Assembly (NCBI GenBank): GCA_030834695.1 | Contig: JAUQXK010000007.1 | Coordinates: forward strand, 1-49,239 | Direction: 5' to 3' | Length of the DNA: 49,239 bases | From: Desulfobacterales bacterium | GTDB lineage: Bacteria; Desulfobacterota; Desulfobacteria; Desulfobacterales; SpSt-501 | Shown: in pieces, positions 9,556 through 18,558 of the stretch | How positions within the stretch are numbered: position 1 is the stretch's first letter | Layout: each line of letters starts with the position of its first letter | The notes under the pieces: model-generated | Told to the model about the DNA's origin: nothing | Database searches by the model: none | The model's input: the letters and a program-made list of their open reading frames with translations, nothing else | Made by a program: the position numbers and the translations under genes

Positions 9556-10941
9556 TCAATTGATAGATGCACCCTGAATGGGTGTTACCCGGCGCGTCGG
9601 GGTGCCTGCCTCAGCCTCGCCGTAATGCAAAGACTCCATCCCCGCTGAGAAATATCGATCCACCACGGCAACCAGCTCCTGCCGGAGGTCGTCCCCCTCA
9701 CGGCCGGCGTATTTCTCATGGAGTCCGGAGGCGATAACGGCAAACGCATCGAGAAGGTTCGGGTCGAAATGAACCCCTCTCCCCTGTTCGAGGATTTTCA
9801 TCGTGTCTTCGAACCGGAGCGGTTTTTTGTAAGGCCGCTCCGAGGTAAGTGCGTCGAACACGTCGGCGATCGCAAAGATCCGCGCCACCAGGGGAATATC
9901 CTCCGCGCGTGTGTCCCGCGGGTATCCGCCGCCTCCGAATTTCTCGTGATGGCCCGCGACCACCGGGACGCTGTCCTGCAGCCAGGAGGCGCGCCGCACG
10001 ACATCGACCCCCAGGCCGACGTGGGTCTGCATGACCCGGTATTCCTCCTCGTCGAGGCGTCCCGGCTTGAGCAGGATGGCGTCGGGAATCCCGATCTTGC
10101 CGACGTCGTGGATGAAGGAGCCCTTGATCAGCCCGCGCATGTCATCGGCCCCCAGGCCGATCTTCTCGCCGAGCCGGGCGGCGTAAAGCGACACGCGGTA
10201 GTTGTGCGCGTCGGTGTCGGCATCGCGCTTGGCGATGGCGCTGCCGAGCACGGCAAGCGTTTCCAGGTTGGCGTCGAGCAGGTTCGTGGAGTAATCCGCC
10301 AGCCGGCGCATCAGATGCAGGATGACCGGGTAGAGAATCGCCGTAACGCCGAAGACGATGGCGACCACCATCAGAACGCTGCGCCGGACGGCGCTGCGCA
10401 TCTCGGCCGCAGCTTCAGGCGATACCGCGAAGGCCCCCCGCGCATAGCCTTTCACGGCCCCCTGCCGGTCGGCGATCGGTATCGCCGCAAAGACAAACGG
10501 CTGGCCGCCGATGCGCTGCATTTCCGCCTCGGCCTGCGCGGGCTCCGGAAAAACGAAAGGCCGCTTTTCCGCGAGAGCCTTCGCATCGACCGCCGGGGGT
10601 TCCGGCACCGACACCTCGGCCACCACCGTGCCCGAGCGATCGTAGAATTGCACCCAGACAAAACGGCCTGCGCGGTAAGCAACAGGCGAGTCGCTGCCGG
10701 ACTTCAAGACTTGGTGCAGCGCTGAAAGAGGCGTTATCCGGCTCTTTTCGGCGACGTCCATCACCCGGTGAGTCAGTGCGTTGATTCCCTGACGGCCGTT
10801 GTCCACGGCCTGCAGCTCGATCCGGCCGCGCTGGACAAAATAGGTGATCACCCCGATGGCCAGCGCAATGGCCAGCGTCGCCGCACCGAGCCGAATCAAT
10901 AGAACGCGCTGGACGAAGACCCGCAGCGGGTAGGTTTTCAT
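9556..10941 (-). CDS. Membrane-anchored HD-GYP domain protein, probable cyclic-di-GMP phosphodiesterase
   Basis: A 461-residue protein. A first membrane helix (about 12-34), a periplasmic sensor domain of about 150 residues and a second helix (about 188-208) precede a cytoplasmic HD-GYP domain. Catalytic motifs are intact: HNYRVSLYAARLG, the HD pair at 278-279 in FIHDVGKIGIPDAIL, HHEKFGGGGYP with GYP at 339-341, and IADVFDALTSERPYKKP. HD-GYP enzymes hydrolyse c-di-GMP to GMP or pGpG. The stop codon is 12 bp before the MFP start, so this signalling enzyme appears to be the first gene of the efflux operon. The periplasmic ligand is unknown. Confidence 0.9.
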   Translation of the reverse strand: MKTYPLRVFVQRVLLIRLGAATLAIALAIGVITYFVQRGRIELQAVDNGRQGINALTHRVMDVAEKSRITPLSALHQVLKSGSDSPVAYRAGRFVWVQFYDRSGTVVAEVSVPEPPAVDAKALAEKRPFVFPEPAQAEAEMQRIGGQPFVFAAIPIADRQGAVKGYARGAFAVSPEAAAEMRSAVRRSVLMVVAIVFGVTAILYPVILHLMRRLADYSTNLLDANLETLAVLGSAIAKRDADTDAHNYRVSLYAARLGEKIGLGADDMRGLIKGSFIHDVGKIGIPDAILLKPGRLDEEEYRVMQTHVGLGVDVVRRASWLQDSVPVVAGHHEKFGGGGYPRDTRAEDIPLVARIFAIADVFDALTSERPYKKPLRFEDTMKILEQGRGVHFDPNLLDAFAVIASGLHEKYAGREGDDLRQELVAVVDRYFSAGMESLHYGEAEAGTPTRRVTPIQGASIN

Positions 10942-10995
10942 CAGGAGGATCCCACTCTCGGTTCACCATTCGTGATCATTTGCCCGCTAGTGAGT

Positions 10996-11066
10996 TCGGT
11001 GGGAGCGGCTTTCCAGCCGCGATCGGCAGCGAAGTTCGTTCGCGGTTGGAAAGCCGGTCCCACCGA
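10996..11066. repeat. REP-like palindromic element, copy 2
   Basis: A 71-bp inverted repeat starting TCGGTGGGAGCGGCTTTCCA and ending GGAAAGCCGGTCCCACCGA. It has the same GTGGGAGCGGCTTTCCAGCC core as the 8287-8336 element, in opposed orientation with a longer centre. It lies in the 183-bp gap between the outer-membrane protein gene and the HD-GYP gene. The form resembles paired REP units; no REP-associated transposase (RAYT) is visible in this window. Confidence 0.75.
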
Positions 11067-11124
11067 CCCGCAAGAGAGAAAAGCGGGCGACTCTGGAGCC
11101 TCCCGCTTCCCAAAGTGGTCGGTT

Positions 11125-12156
11125 CTATTTCCAGCGGAACGCCACGCCGCCCATGCCGAGGATGGCTTCCTGGTTGTAGAAGTCGATGTTGGAATCGACG
11201 CCGTAATAGGCGCCGGTCACGAAGAACCGCATCGGCTCGCTGCCGAGCAGGGCCCAGCCCCAGGGGTTTTTGTAATACACGGTGGCGGAGGCGCCGTAGC
11301 GGTCGTCTTCGCGGGTCTTGTCGAAGACGGGGTTGCTCTTGTCGTAGTCCGCCTGGCCGACATAGCCGTTGAGCACCAGGCTGACCGGGTCTCCGTCATA
11401 GAGATAGGTCAGCTGCAGGTCGACGCCGGTGTTCGCCATGGCCTCGCCGTCCAGGTCCTCTGAAAAAATCGCGATTTGCGGCGTCAACGTATTCCTGCCG
11501 AATTTGAAAGCGTAGCCGGCCGACGCCCGGTGAATGGTGCCGTTGCGGTCCAGGCGGTCCTGCTCGGAATCGGCCAGGCCGAGGAATTGGCCGCTTTTCT
11601 CGCTGTCGATATCCACCTTCCGAACGGAGTATTCCAACTCCAGGCCGGAGCCGAAGATCTTGTCCCAGACCAGCTGCACGCCCATGTTCTGGCGGCTGGT
11701 GTCGTCCCGGTTCTGGCCCGTCACAAAGGGGTCCTTCCAGACTCTGACGTTGCCGCTGAACAACAACCCGGCCTGGAGCACGCCGAACGAGCCGATTCCC
11801 TGTTTCACGCCCAACTGCTGGGCCGAGTCGAAGGACAGCAGGTCACCTACTTCGGTACCCAGAAAAATCTCGGTGCGCGAACCGGCGAAGGTGTAAGCCA
11901 GTTTGAACGGAGCCGTGAAAATGGCGGTCGACTCCGAGTCGGGCTCGTCATCGAGATCGTTGATGCGTTTGTCCGATAAATCGAAGCTCAGGACCTTCGC
12001 CACCGTGTTGCTCTCGATGCTCAAATAGCCGACTCCTGGCTGGATGTAGCCGCTGAATCCGGACTGCTGGGAGATCGGGTCCAGCGCAAACGCTGCGTTC
12101 GCTCCTACCAGCATTACAATTGCCGCCACGGTGGCGATAGAAACATGCTTGAACAT
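11125..12156 (-). CDS. Outer-membrane beta-barrel protein (possibly DUF2860 family)
   Basis: A 343-residue protein with a clear signal peptide (MFKHVSIATVAAIVMLVGAN, cleavage near AFA-LD). The mature part has alternating polar and hydrophobic strands ending in an aromatic C-terminal strand (GMGGVAFRWK), as in barrels inserted by the BAM complex. The start GFSGYIQPGVGYLSIESN and strand pattern recall the DUF2860 family, but this is from memory and moderate in certainty. The reading frame runs further upstream; the ATG at 12156 is chosen because AAGGAGGACAGC precedes it and it gives a proper signal peptide. The 18-bp palindrome at 12217-12234 lies 60 bp upstream, suggesting control by the FixJ-type regulator. 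Confidence 0.7.
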   Translation of the reverse strand: MFKHVSIATVAAIVMLVGANAAFALDPISQQSGFSGYIQPGVGYLSIESNTVAKVLSFDLSDKRINDLDDEPDSESTAIFTAPFKLAYTFAGSRTEIFLGTEVGDLLSFDSAQQLGVKQGIGSFGVLQAGLLFSGNVRVWKDPFVTGQNRDDTSRQNMGVQLVWDKIFGSGLELEYSVRKVDIDSEKSGQFLGLADSEQDRLDRNGTIHRASAGYAFKFGRNTLTPQIAIFSEDLDGEAMANTGVDLQLTYLYDGDPVSLVLNGYVGQADYDKSNPVFDKTREDDRYGASATVYYKNPWGWALLGSEPMRFFVTGAYYGVDSNIDFYNQEAILGMGGVAFRWK

Positions 12157-12216
12157 TGCTGTCCTCCTTGTTGTATGGGTTTTGATCGTATTTAACCCAG
12201 CCGCTATCGTTTGTAT

Positions 12217-12234
12217 ATAGGACTTTGGTCTGAT
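12217..12234 (-). promoter_or_regulatory. 18-bp regulatory palindrome, copy P1
   Basis: The plus strand reads ATAGGACTTTGGTCTGAT, a slightly degenerate copy of the perfect-armed site at 33866-33883 (arms ATAGGAC and GTCCTAT around a 4-base centre). It lies 60 bp upstream of the outer-membrane protein start in a 108-bp intergenic gap. Size and symmetry suit a dimeric LuxR/FixJ-type regulator. Confidence 0.6.
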
Positions 12235-12264
12235 ATAAAAGCGGTTCAATCGCCGGATCCGGGT

Positions 12265-13743
12265 TCAGTCGATCCGAATCCTGAAAAAGTGGTATCCCCA
12301 AGGGAAGAGGTCGACAAACACGCCGGTCTCCGAGATCTCGTTTCCATCCCGCCGGTAAACAATGGATGAAAAAATATCCTCGAGTGACACGCTCTTATCC
12401 CGTAACTGCCCACCGGGCAGCCGGACGAGCCCCTGGGACCGGCTGGTTGAAAAGTTCACCACCACGAGACGGCAGTCCTCTCCCAGGATCCAGCACCAGG
12501 CCACGAGATTTTGGTAGCTGGGGTTATCCGACCAGCCGCGGCACTCGCAGAGACGCCACTCGCCGGATTTGAAAATATCTTCGCCGGCGGCCTTGAGCAG
12601 CCGAAGGTAGAATTTCCGCAAACCCTCGTCAGGCGTTTCAGGCGGCCTTCGCCCCAGAAACACCGGCAGGCGGATGCGCCGGCCCTCGATTTGGCCTTCG
12701 TGCAGCAGCTTGGCGCCGGGCAGGGTCAACGCGGCCAGCGCGGCCGCGCGCAACCGCTCCGGCGGGAAGGCGGCCGCCGCTCTCGGCTCGTCGTGGTTTT
12801 CGATGAAACGCACCAGCTTCTCCTGGTAGGCCATGTCGGCCAGCAGGTGGAGCCGCACGGACTCCGCGCCCTCTTTCTCCAGGCGGTCGTAAAAGCGCTT
12901 GTCGTAGCAGAAATCGAAGCCCTGCTGCTGGAGCTCCCATTCCAGGTCCCAATAGGCCTCGGCGATGAACTTGAAATCCGGATGGCGGTCCTTGACCGCC
13001 GGGATGACGGCCGGCCAGAAGTCGGCATCCGGCCGCTCACCGGCGCGGCCGCCCCACGTGCGGCCGAAGACGTCGTTCAACATCAGCATGGCCATGTCGC
13101 AGCGAACCCCGTCGCACTGTCCGGCGATATCGAGCAGGGTCCCTGCCGCCGCCCGCCGGAGGTCCGGGTCGAAGGCGTTGAGCTGCAGCACGTCCGGCCA
13201 GGCCGGAAAGTAGGGGTCGCGGCCGCAGGCGAAGATCTTCCCGCCGGCCTCCATGAACGATCGTGGATCGGTCGCCAGGTCGTCGGAGGCGCCTTGAATG
13301 AAGTACTCGGCGTGATCCGCAACCCAAGGGTGGTCGGGTGCGACGTGGTTCGGAACGAAGTCGAGGATCAGGCCGATGCCCCGGCTCGCCAGCCGGGAGC
13401 GGGCGGCGGCCAAGCCGGAGGCGCCGCCCAGACGTTGGTCTACTTCGTAGCGGCGCACGCAGTAGGGCGACCCGACGTTGTCTATTTCTGAAAAATCAGG
13501 CAGCGCCCGGCAAAAGCTCGCCGTCAGGCCTTCATTGCCCATCGCGATGCGGATGCCGGCCGGGCTGCGCTCCCACACCCCCATGAGCCAGACGGCATCG
13601 ACCCCTATGGCGGCTATCGCATCCCATTCCTCTTCGGGGACCGATGCCAGCGTCACGGCCGAACCATATTTGCGGGCGAGTTCGTTCAGCCAGACCCAGG
13701 TGTTGATCTCGAAAATAACCGGACGTTTCGGCAATGGGCTCAT
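12265..13743 (-). CDS. Glycoside hydrolase family 13 (alpha-amylase family) protein
   Basis: A 492-residue cytoplasmic protein without signal peptide. GH13 barrel motifs are in order: IGVDAVWLMGVWERSP (about 46), region I DFVPNH (128-133), region II DGVRCDMAM with the nucleophile Asp216, region III FIAEAYW with the acid/base Glu262, and region IV FIENHDEPR with the His317-Asp318 transition-state pair. All catalytic residues are present, so it should be active on alpha-glucosidic bonds. It overlaps the upstream GH63-like gene by ATGA, so the two are translationally coupled. The precise substrate (glycogen, maltodextrin, trehalose or a glucosyl-polyol) cannot be told. Confidence 0.9.
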   Translation of the reverse strand: MSPLPKRPVIFEINTWVWLNELARKYGSAVTLASVPEEEWDAIAAIGVDAVWLMGVWERSPAGIRIAMGNEGLTASFCRALPDFSEIDNVGSPYCVRRYEVDQRLGGASGLAAARSRLASRGIGLILDFVPNHVAPDHPWVADHAEYFIQGASDDLATDPRSFMEAGGKIFACGRDPYFPAWPDVLQLNAFDPDLRRAAAGTLLDIAGQCDGVRCDMAMLMLNDVFGRTWGGRAGERPDADFWPAVIPAVKDRHPDFKFIAEAYWDLEWELQQQGFDFCYDKRFYDRLEKEGAESVRLHLLADMAYQEKLVRFIENHDEPRAAAAFPPERLRAAALAALTLPGAKLLHEGQIEGRRIRLPVFLGRRPPETPDEGLRKFYLRLLKAAGEDIFKSGEWRLCECRGWSDNPSYQNLVAWCWILGEDCRLVVVNFSTSRSQGLVRLPGGQLRDKSVSLEDIFSSIVYRRDGNEISETGVFVDLFPWGYHFFRIRID

Positions 13744-16499
13744 TTCTGCACCTCGCCTTCCGGCTTACCACGGATGGAGGCCGCAGCCTTGCCACTTTCG
13801 AGGACCTTTTGCGCATCGAGCAATCCGAAAAGCTGGATGAGCTTTGCCACCAATCCCGTCCATCCCGTCTGGTGGCTCGAACCCAGCCCCGCCCCGTTGT
13901 CCCCGTGGAAATACTCATAGAAAAGGATGTGGTCACGCCAATGGGGGTCGTTCTGGAATTTCTCCGTTCCCCCATACACGGGCCGCCGACCGCGCTCGTC
14001 TCGCAGGAAGATGCGGGTGAGCCGATCCGCGATCTCCTTGGCCACCTCGAAGAGGTTCATGATCTGGCCTGAACCGGTCGGGCATTCGATTTTGAAGTTG
14101 TCGCCGTAATACATATAGAAATTCAGGAGCGCTCTGATAAGCAAGGCATTAACCGGCATCCAGACCGGACCCCGCCAGTTGGAGTTGCCGCCGAACATGC
14201 CGGTGTTCGATTCGGCCGGCAAGTAGTCCACGCGGTACTCCTGGCCGGCCGCGTGGAAAATGTAAGGGTGCTGCTCGTGGAACTTGGAGAGCGAGCGGAT
14301 GCCGTATGGGCTCAGGAACTCTTTTTCGTCCAGCATCTTCGAAAGGATCCGGCGCAGCCGCTCCGGGTTGACCAGGGCCAGGATCCCCCGTTCAGCCACC
14401 CCAAGATGGCCGGGACCCGTGGGGTGGATGGACTCCACAAGCTCGGGCATCTGGCGCATGCGTGCCAGAAGCGCGGTCGTTGCCTGCGGGACACGCTCGC
14501 GCTGCCACTTCTCGATCACCGTCGTGGCGCACAGGGGCAACAACCCCACCATCGAGCGCACCTTGAGCCGCGTGCCGCCGCCGTCGGGAAGCCGCAAGAG
14601 GTCGTAATAGAAGCCGTCTTCTTCATCCCACATCCCGTCCTGCCCGGATTTGTTCATGGCCGCGGCGATATAGAGAAAATGCTCTACGAACTTGGAGACC
14701 AGGTCCTCGTAGGTGGGGTCATAGGCGGTAAGCTCCACCGCGAGCTCGAGCATGTTCTGGGTGAAGAGCGCCATCCATGCCGTGCCGTCCGCCTGCTCGA
14801 GGTACCCTCCGGTCGGAAGGGGGGCGCTGCGGTCGAAGACGCCGATGTTGTCTAGGCCGAGAAAACCGCCTTCGAACACGTTCTTGCCGTAACGGTCCTT
14901 GCGGTTCACCCACCAGGTGAAGTTCAGCATGAGCTTGTTGAACGCCCACTTGAGGAAATCGAGGTCGGTCTCGCCGCGCAGAGCCTGCTGGGTGCGGTGC
15001 AGAAACAGGGTCGCAAAGGCGTGGACCGGGGGGTTCACGTCGCTGAAGTTCCACTCGTAGGCCGGGAGTTGGCCGCTCGGGTGGAGATAGCGCCCGCGCA
15101 GCATCATGTCCATCTGCTCCTTGGCGAAGGCGGGGTCCACGATCGCGATCGGCAGCGTGTGGAAAGCAAGATCCCAGGCCGCGTACCAGGGGTATTCCCA
15201 TTTGTCGGGCATCGAGATGATATCGTCGTTGATCATGTGGAACCACTCCCGGTTCCGGAATTGACGGCTCCCGTGGTGGAGAGGATGGGCGCGGTGTTCC
15301 TCCAGCCACAAATCGGCGTCGAAGTAATAATACTGCTTCGACCAGAGCATGCCGGCAAGGGCCTGGCGCATCACGTTGGCAGCGTCCGGAGAGACCGAGG
15401 GTGGAGTCACGGAGCGGTAGAATTCATCCGCCTCCCGCAGCCTCGCGGACAGGGTTTCGTCAAAGCCCGGACCGAAGGGGAGTCTTTTGTCCTGACCGAC
15501 GGGGGGCTGGCCGGTCAGGCGCAGCCGCACCGTCGCCGTCCCCCCCGCGTCGACCTTCAGCCGGTAGTGCGCCGCGGCCTTGGTCCCATGCCGGTCGGGG
15601 TTCACGGCGTCTGTCCGGCCTTGTACCACGCAGTCGTTGATTCCGTCCTTCAAGTACGGACCAATGTCCGGGTAGTCGAGACCGAGCCGCCGATGGTTGG
15701 TCGAGTTCTCGGTAAAGAGCAGCGGCACATCGCCTTCACAATATAGGTGGTACGTCCCCAGAACGGTATGTGCCGCCTCGATGGCTCCGGACCCTGCCGG
15801 GCTCTCGATCTGCTTGAGCATGGGTTTCGGGGAAGGCCCGGCGATCCAGGTCGCCCAGTCGTTGCGGAACCACAGGGTCGGCAGCACATGCAGCTCGGCC
15901 GTCTCCGGCCCTCGATTGGCCACGGTTATCTTGACCAGAATGTCCTCCGGGCCGGCCTTGGCGTATTCCACGAAAACATCGAAGTAGCGATCCTCCCGGA
16001 AGATCCCCGTATCGATCAATTCGTACTCCATCTCCTCGCGGGAGCGCCGCTGGTTCGTCTCCACCAGTTCGTGGTAGGGATAAGCCGCCTGGGGATACTT
16101 GTAGAGGTACTTCATGTAGGAGTGGGTCGGCGTGCTGTCGAGGTAGAAGTAATACTCCTTGACGTCTTCGCCGTGGTTGGCCTCGCTGTTGGTAAGCCCG
16201 AAGAGGCGTTCCTTGAGGATGGGGTCCTCGCCGTTCCACAACGCCAGGGCGAAGCAGAGCCGCTGCTTGTCGTCGGAGATCCCTCCCAGGCCGTCCTCGC
16301 CCCAACGATACGCTCGGGAACGCGCGTGATCATGGGTGAAGAAGTTCCAGGCGTCGCCGTTCTCGCTGTAATCCTCGCGCACCGTACCCCACTGCCGTTC
16401 GCTGAGGTACGGTCCCCACTTCTTCCAGGGCACGCCCTTTGAAGAGGCTTCATCCAGACGCTTGCGCTCGATTGGAATCTTGGCGGTATCGTTGCTCAT
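13740..16499 (-). CDS. GH63/MGH1-type alpha-glycosidase, cytoplasmic
   Basis: A protein of about 919 residues. The N-terminal half is a beta-rich domain (WGPYLSERQWGTVREDY, then ENGDAWNFFTHDHARSRAYR). The C-terminal half is an (alpha/alpha)6 barrel with WYAAWDLAFHTLPIAI (candidate catalytic Asp), NWRGPVWMPVNALLIRAL and FYEYFHGDNGAGLGSSHQTG (candidate catalytic Glu). This matches bacterial glucosidases of the GH63/MGH1 group. The frame is open to 16574; the ATG at 16499 is preferred because AGAGGTG precedes it. No export signal. Downstream it overlaps the GH13 gene by ATGA, so both probably degrade one intracellular alpha-linked sugar store or osmolyte. Confidence 0.85.
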   Translation of the reverse strand: MSNDTAKIPIERKRLDEASSKGVPWKKWGPYLSERQWGTVREDYSENGDAWNFFTHDHARSRAYRWGEDGLGGISDDKQRLCFALALWNGEDPILKERLFGLTNSEANHGEDVKEYYFYLDSTPTHSYMKYLYKYPQAAYPYHELVETNQRRSREEMEYELIDTGIFREDRYFDVFVEYAKAGPEDILVKITVANRGPETAELHVLPTLWFRNDWATWIAGPSPKPMLKQIESPAGSGAIEAAHTVLGTYHLYCEGDVPLLFTENSTNHRRLGLDYPDIGPYLKDGINDCVVQGRTDAVNPDRHGTKAAAHYRLKVDAGGTATVRLRLTGQPPVGQDKRLPFGPGFDETLSARLREADEFYRSVTPPSVSPDAANVMRQALAGMLWSKQYYYFDADLWLEEHRAHPLHHGSRQFRNREWFHMINDDIISMPDKWEYPWYAAWDLAFHTLPIAIVDPAFAKEQMDMMLRGRYLHPSGQLPAYEWNFSDVNPPVHAFATLFLHRTQQALRGETDLDFLKWAFNKLMLNFTWWVNRKDRYGKNVFEGGFLGLDNIGVFDRSAPLPTGGYLEQADGTAWMALFTQNMLELAVELTAYDPTYEDLVSKFVEHFLYIAAAMNKSGQDGMWDEEDGFYYDLLRLPDGGGTRLKVRSMVGLLPLCATTVIEKWQRERVPQATTALLARMRQMPELVESIHPTGPGHLGVAERGILALVNPERLRRILSKMLDEKEFLSPYGIRSLSKFHEQHPYIFHAAGQEYRVDYLPAESNTGMFGGNSNWRGPVWMPVNALLIRALLNFYMYYGDNFKIECPTGSGQIMNLFEVAKEIADRLTRIFLRDERGRRPVYGGTEKFQNDPHWRDHILFYEYFHGDNGAGLGSSHQTGWTGLVAKLIQLFGLLDAQKVLESGKAAASIRGKPEGEVQK

Positions 16500-16534
16500 G
16501 TTGCACCTCTTTCTCGCCAGCCGACAGCTCAGCC

Positions 16535-17359
16535 TCACTTCATCTGCGACAGCCAGGTCGGCTGGGCGAACCATTTCTGCCTCAGCTCATTCATGTATCC
16601 GGCCTTCTCCAGACCGTGCAGAAAGTTGCCCAACCAGTTGAGCAGGTGCGGGTCGCCCTTGGGCACGGCTATCCCGATGGGCTCGTAGGTGATCGGAGCC
16701 ACCACCGAAATCAGGCCCGCCTCTGGTTTTCGCAGGACCGCGACGGCGCAGATCGGAAAATCGGCGATCATGGCATCGGCTTTGCCGTCGACCACCATCT
16801 GGATCGCGTCGTTCTGGGTGCCGGCCGTCAGCAGTTTGGCCTGCGGCGCACCTTTGCGGATCACCGCTTCGCTGGTGGACTCCTTCAGGGCGACAAAGGT
16901 GTATTGCGGGCTGTTCACGTCGGGCAGTCCCTTGGCCTGGGCAATGCTGCTCCGCTTGGTGAGAAACGCCTTGCCGGAAGTGAAATACGGCCCCACGAAC
17001 GCCGCCTTCAGGTTGCGGTCCGGCGTCATGGTCATGTTGGAGATGATCATGTCGATCCGGTCGGATTCCAGGGCGGGCAGGAGGCCTTTGAAATCGATCC
17101 GCTGCAGGTTCAGCCGGACGCCCATGGCATCGGCGATCATCGTCGCCACGTCGACATCCATTCCAATGATCTTCTCCTCCTTGGTGAGCAGGTTCATGGG
17201 CGGCATGTCGCCGGAAATGCCCACCCGCAGCTCGCCCCGGGAAACGATCCGGTCCATGACCGGCGACGCAGAGGGCTTCGTCGTCTGGCTCATCTCGGCA
17301 CACCCGGCTAAAAAAAAGCCAATCATCAGCGCAACAATCATCCATTTCGATCTTTTCAC
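16535..17359 (-). CDS. Family 3 solute-binding lipoprotein (amino-acid ABC type), orphan
   Basis: About 275 residues with a lipoprotein signal (MIVALMIGFFLAGC; lipobox LAGC). The SBP family 3 fold follows: IVSRGELRVGISGDMPPMNL, IIGMDVDVATMIADAMGV, ALESDRIDMIISNMTMTPDR and DGKADAMIADFPICAV. Such proteins bind polar amino acids or other small solutes in the periplasm. The start is taken as GTG at 17357-17359, because AAAGGAG lies just upstream. No permease or ATPase gene is adjacent: the neighbours are the GH63 gene and an AI-2E-type permease 68 bp upstream. It may serve a distant transporter or act as a sensor. Confidence 0.85.
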   Translation of the reverse strand: MKRSKWMIVALMIGFFLAGCAEMSQTTKPSASPVMDRIVSRGELRVGISGDMPPMNLLTKEEKIIGMDVDVATMIADAMGVRLNLQRIDFKGLLPALESDRIDMIISNMTMTPDRNLKAAFVGPYFTSGKAFLTKRSSIAQAKGLPDVNSPQYTFVALKESTSEAVIRKGAPQAKLLTAGTQNDAIQMVVDGKADAMIADFPICAVAVLRKPEAGLISVVAPITYEPIGIAVPKGDPHLLNWLGNFLHGLEKAGYMNELRQKWFAQPTWLSQMK

Positions 17360-17427
17360 GTGATTTCTCCTTTGCGGTGTTAAAGCATCTTTCAAATCAG
17401 ACCAGTTGTCACCTCTCGACCCAAAGT

Positions 17428-18510
17428 TCAAGCGAAGTCTTTCTCGCCGTTGTCTTCATCGATCCATGCGGATAAAAGCGTATGGGCCACGGCGAGCACG
17501 ACCGGCCCCACGAAGATACCGATGAGGCCGAAAGCGATCAGGCCGCCGACGACACCGATGAAAATGAGCAGCAAGGGGAGATCGGCGCCTTTCTTGATGA
17601 GAACGGGGCGCAAAAAGTTGTCCATGGTTCCGACCACCAGGGTCCAAATGAGAAGAAACGTTCCCCATCCGGTGCTGCTCGCCCAGTAAAGCCAGGCCAC
17701 CGACGGTACCAGCACGAGCAAGGGACCGATTTGGGCGATCGCCAGCATGAACATCACCGCCGTCAGAACCGCGGCAAAAGGAACTCCGGCGACGGCCAGG
17801 CCGATGCCGCCCAGGACCGACTGGGCCAGCGCGGTCACCACCACCCCGAGAGCGACGCCGCGTACGGCCTGCCCGGCCAACCGGATCGAGTGCTCGCCCC
17901 GCGGTCCGGCCAGACGGCGACCAAAGCGCATGAGCCAGGAAGTTGCCTGTTCACCTTTGGCATACAGCAAGGCGGCAAGCACCACGGTGAGCAGGAACTG
18001 CAGAACCAAGGCGCCGAAGCCGCCCACTTCCGTGGCGAACCATCGGATGGCGGTTCCTCCGTATGGGGCCAGTTTTTTCATGAAATCCTGCAGCCCCGCC
18101 AGGGCGACCTTCTCCCAGACCGCGATCAAATCGCCGCCGAAGATCGGCAAATGCCCAAGCCAGGCCGGCGGAGACGGAACCTCGAACGTGGACATCGACT
18201 TGGCCCAACCGGCGATCTGGTCGGCGTTCGAGACAATCGTGCCGATCGCCAGCCAGAGCGGGACAACCAGGAAGCAGAGCAGGAGCCCGGTCATCACCGC
18301 CACCGCCAGCGACCGTCGGCCCCAGAGCCGGCCCTGGATGGAAATCATCAACGGCCAGGTCGCCGTCGCGATCGTCATGGCCCAAATCGCGGCCCCCAGG
18401 AAGGGTTTAAGGATCCACAGCGATGTGCCGATCAGGACCCCGATGAAGAGCACCGCCAGAACGGTGCGGGTGATGTCGCGTTGGATTCCGGCCACGAAGC
18501 GCTCCTTCAC
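17428..18510 (-). CDS. AI-2E/YdiK-family membrane permease
   Basis: A 360-residue protein with about seven or eight membrane helices, including LAVLFIGVLIGTSLWILKPF near the N-terminus and two conserved C-terminal blocks: FMLAIAQIGPLLVLVPSVAW and VLIKKGADLPLLLIFIGVVG with GLIAFGLIGIFVGPVVLAV. This is the signature of the AI-2 exporter (TqsA/YdiK/PerM) family. Members export small molecules or act as Na+/H+ antiporters, so the transported species is unknown. It precedes the orphan solute-binding protein gene by 68 bp on the same strand. Confidence 0.88.
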   Translation of the reverse strand: MKERFVAGIQRDITRTVLAVLFIGVLIGTSLWILKPFLGAAIWAMTIATATWPLMISIQGRLWGRRSLAVAVMTGLLLCFLVVPLWLAIGTIVSNADQIAGWAKSMSTFEVPSPPAWLGHLPIFGGDLIAVWEKVALAGLQDFMKKLAPYGGTAIRWFATEVGGFGALVLQFLLTVVLAALLYAKGEQATSWLMRFGRRLAGPRGEHSIRLAGQAVRGVALGVVVTALAQSVLGGIGLAVAGVPFAAVLTAVMFMLAIAQIGPLLVLVPSVAWLYWASSTGWGTFLLIWTLVVGTMDNFLRPVLIKKGADLPLLLIFIGVVGGLIAFGLIGIFVGPVVLAVAHTLLSAWIDEDNGEKDFA

Positions 18511-18558
18511 TCAACTCTGAACCGCTGGTTGGATTGCCTGCATTCTGCTCCCGAACCT

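Noticed and set aside
17392-17412. AATCAGACCAGTTGTCACC as a fifth copy of the 18-bp palindrome
   Set aside because: Only the GACCA core resembles the motif; the symmetrical right arm is absent.
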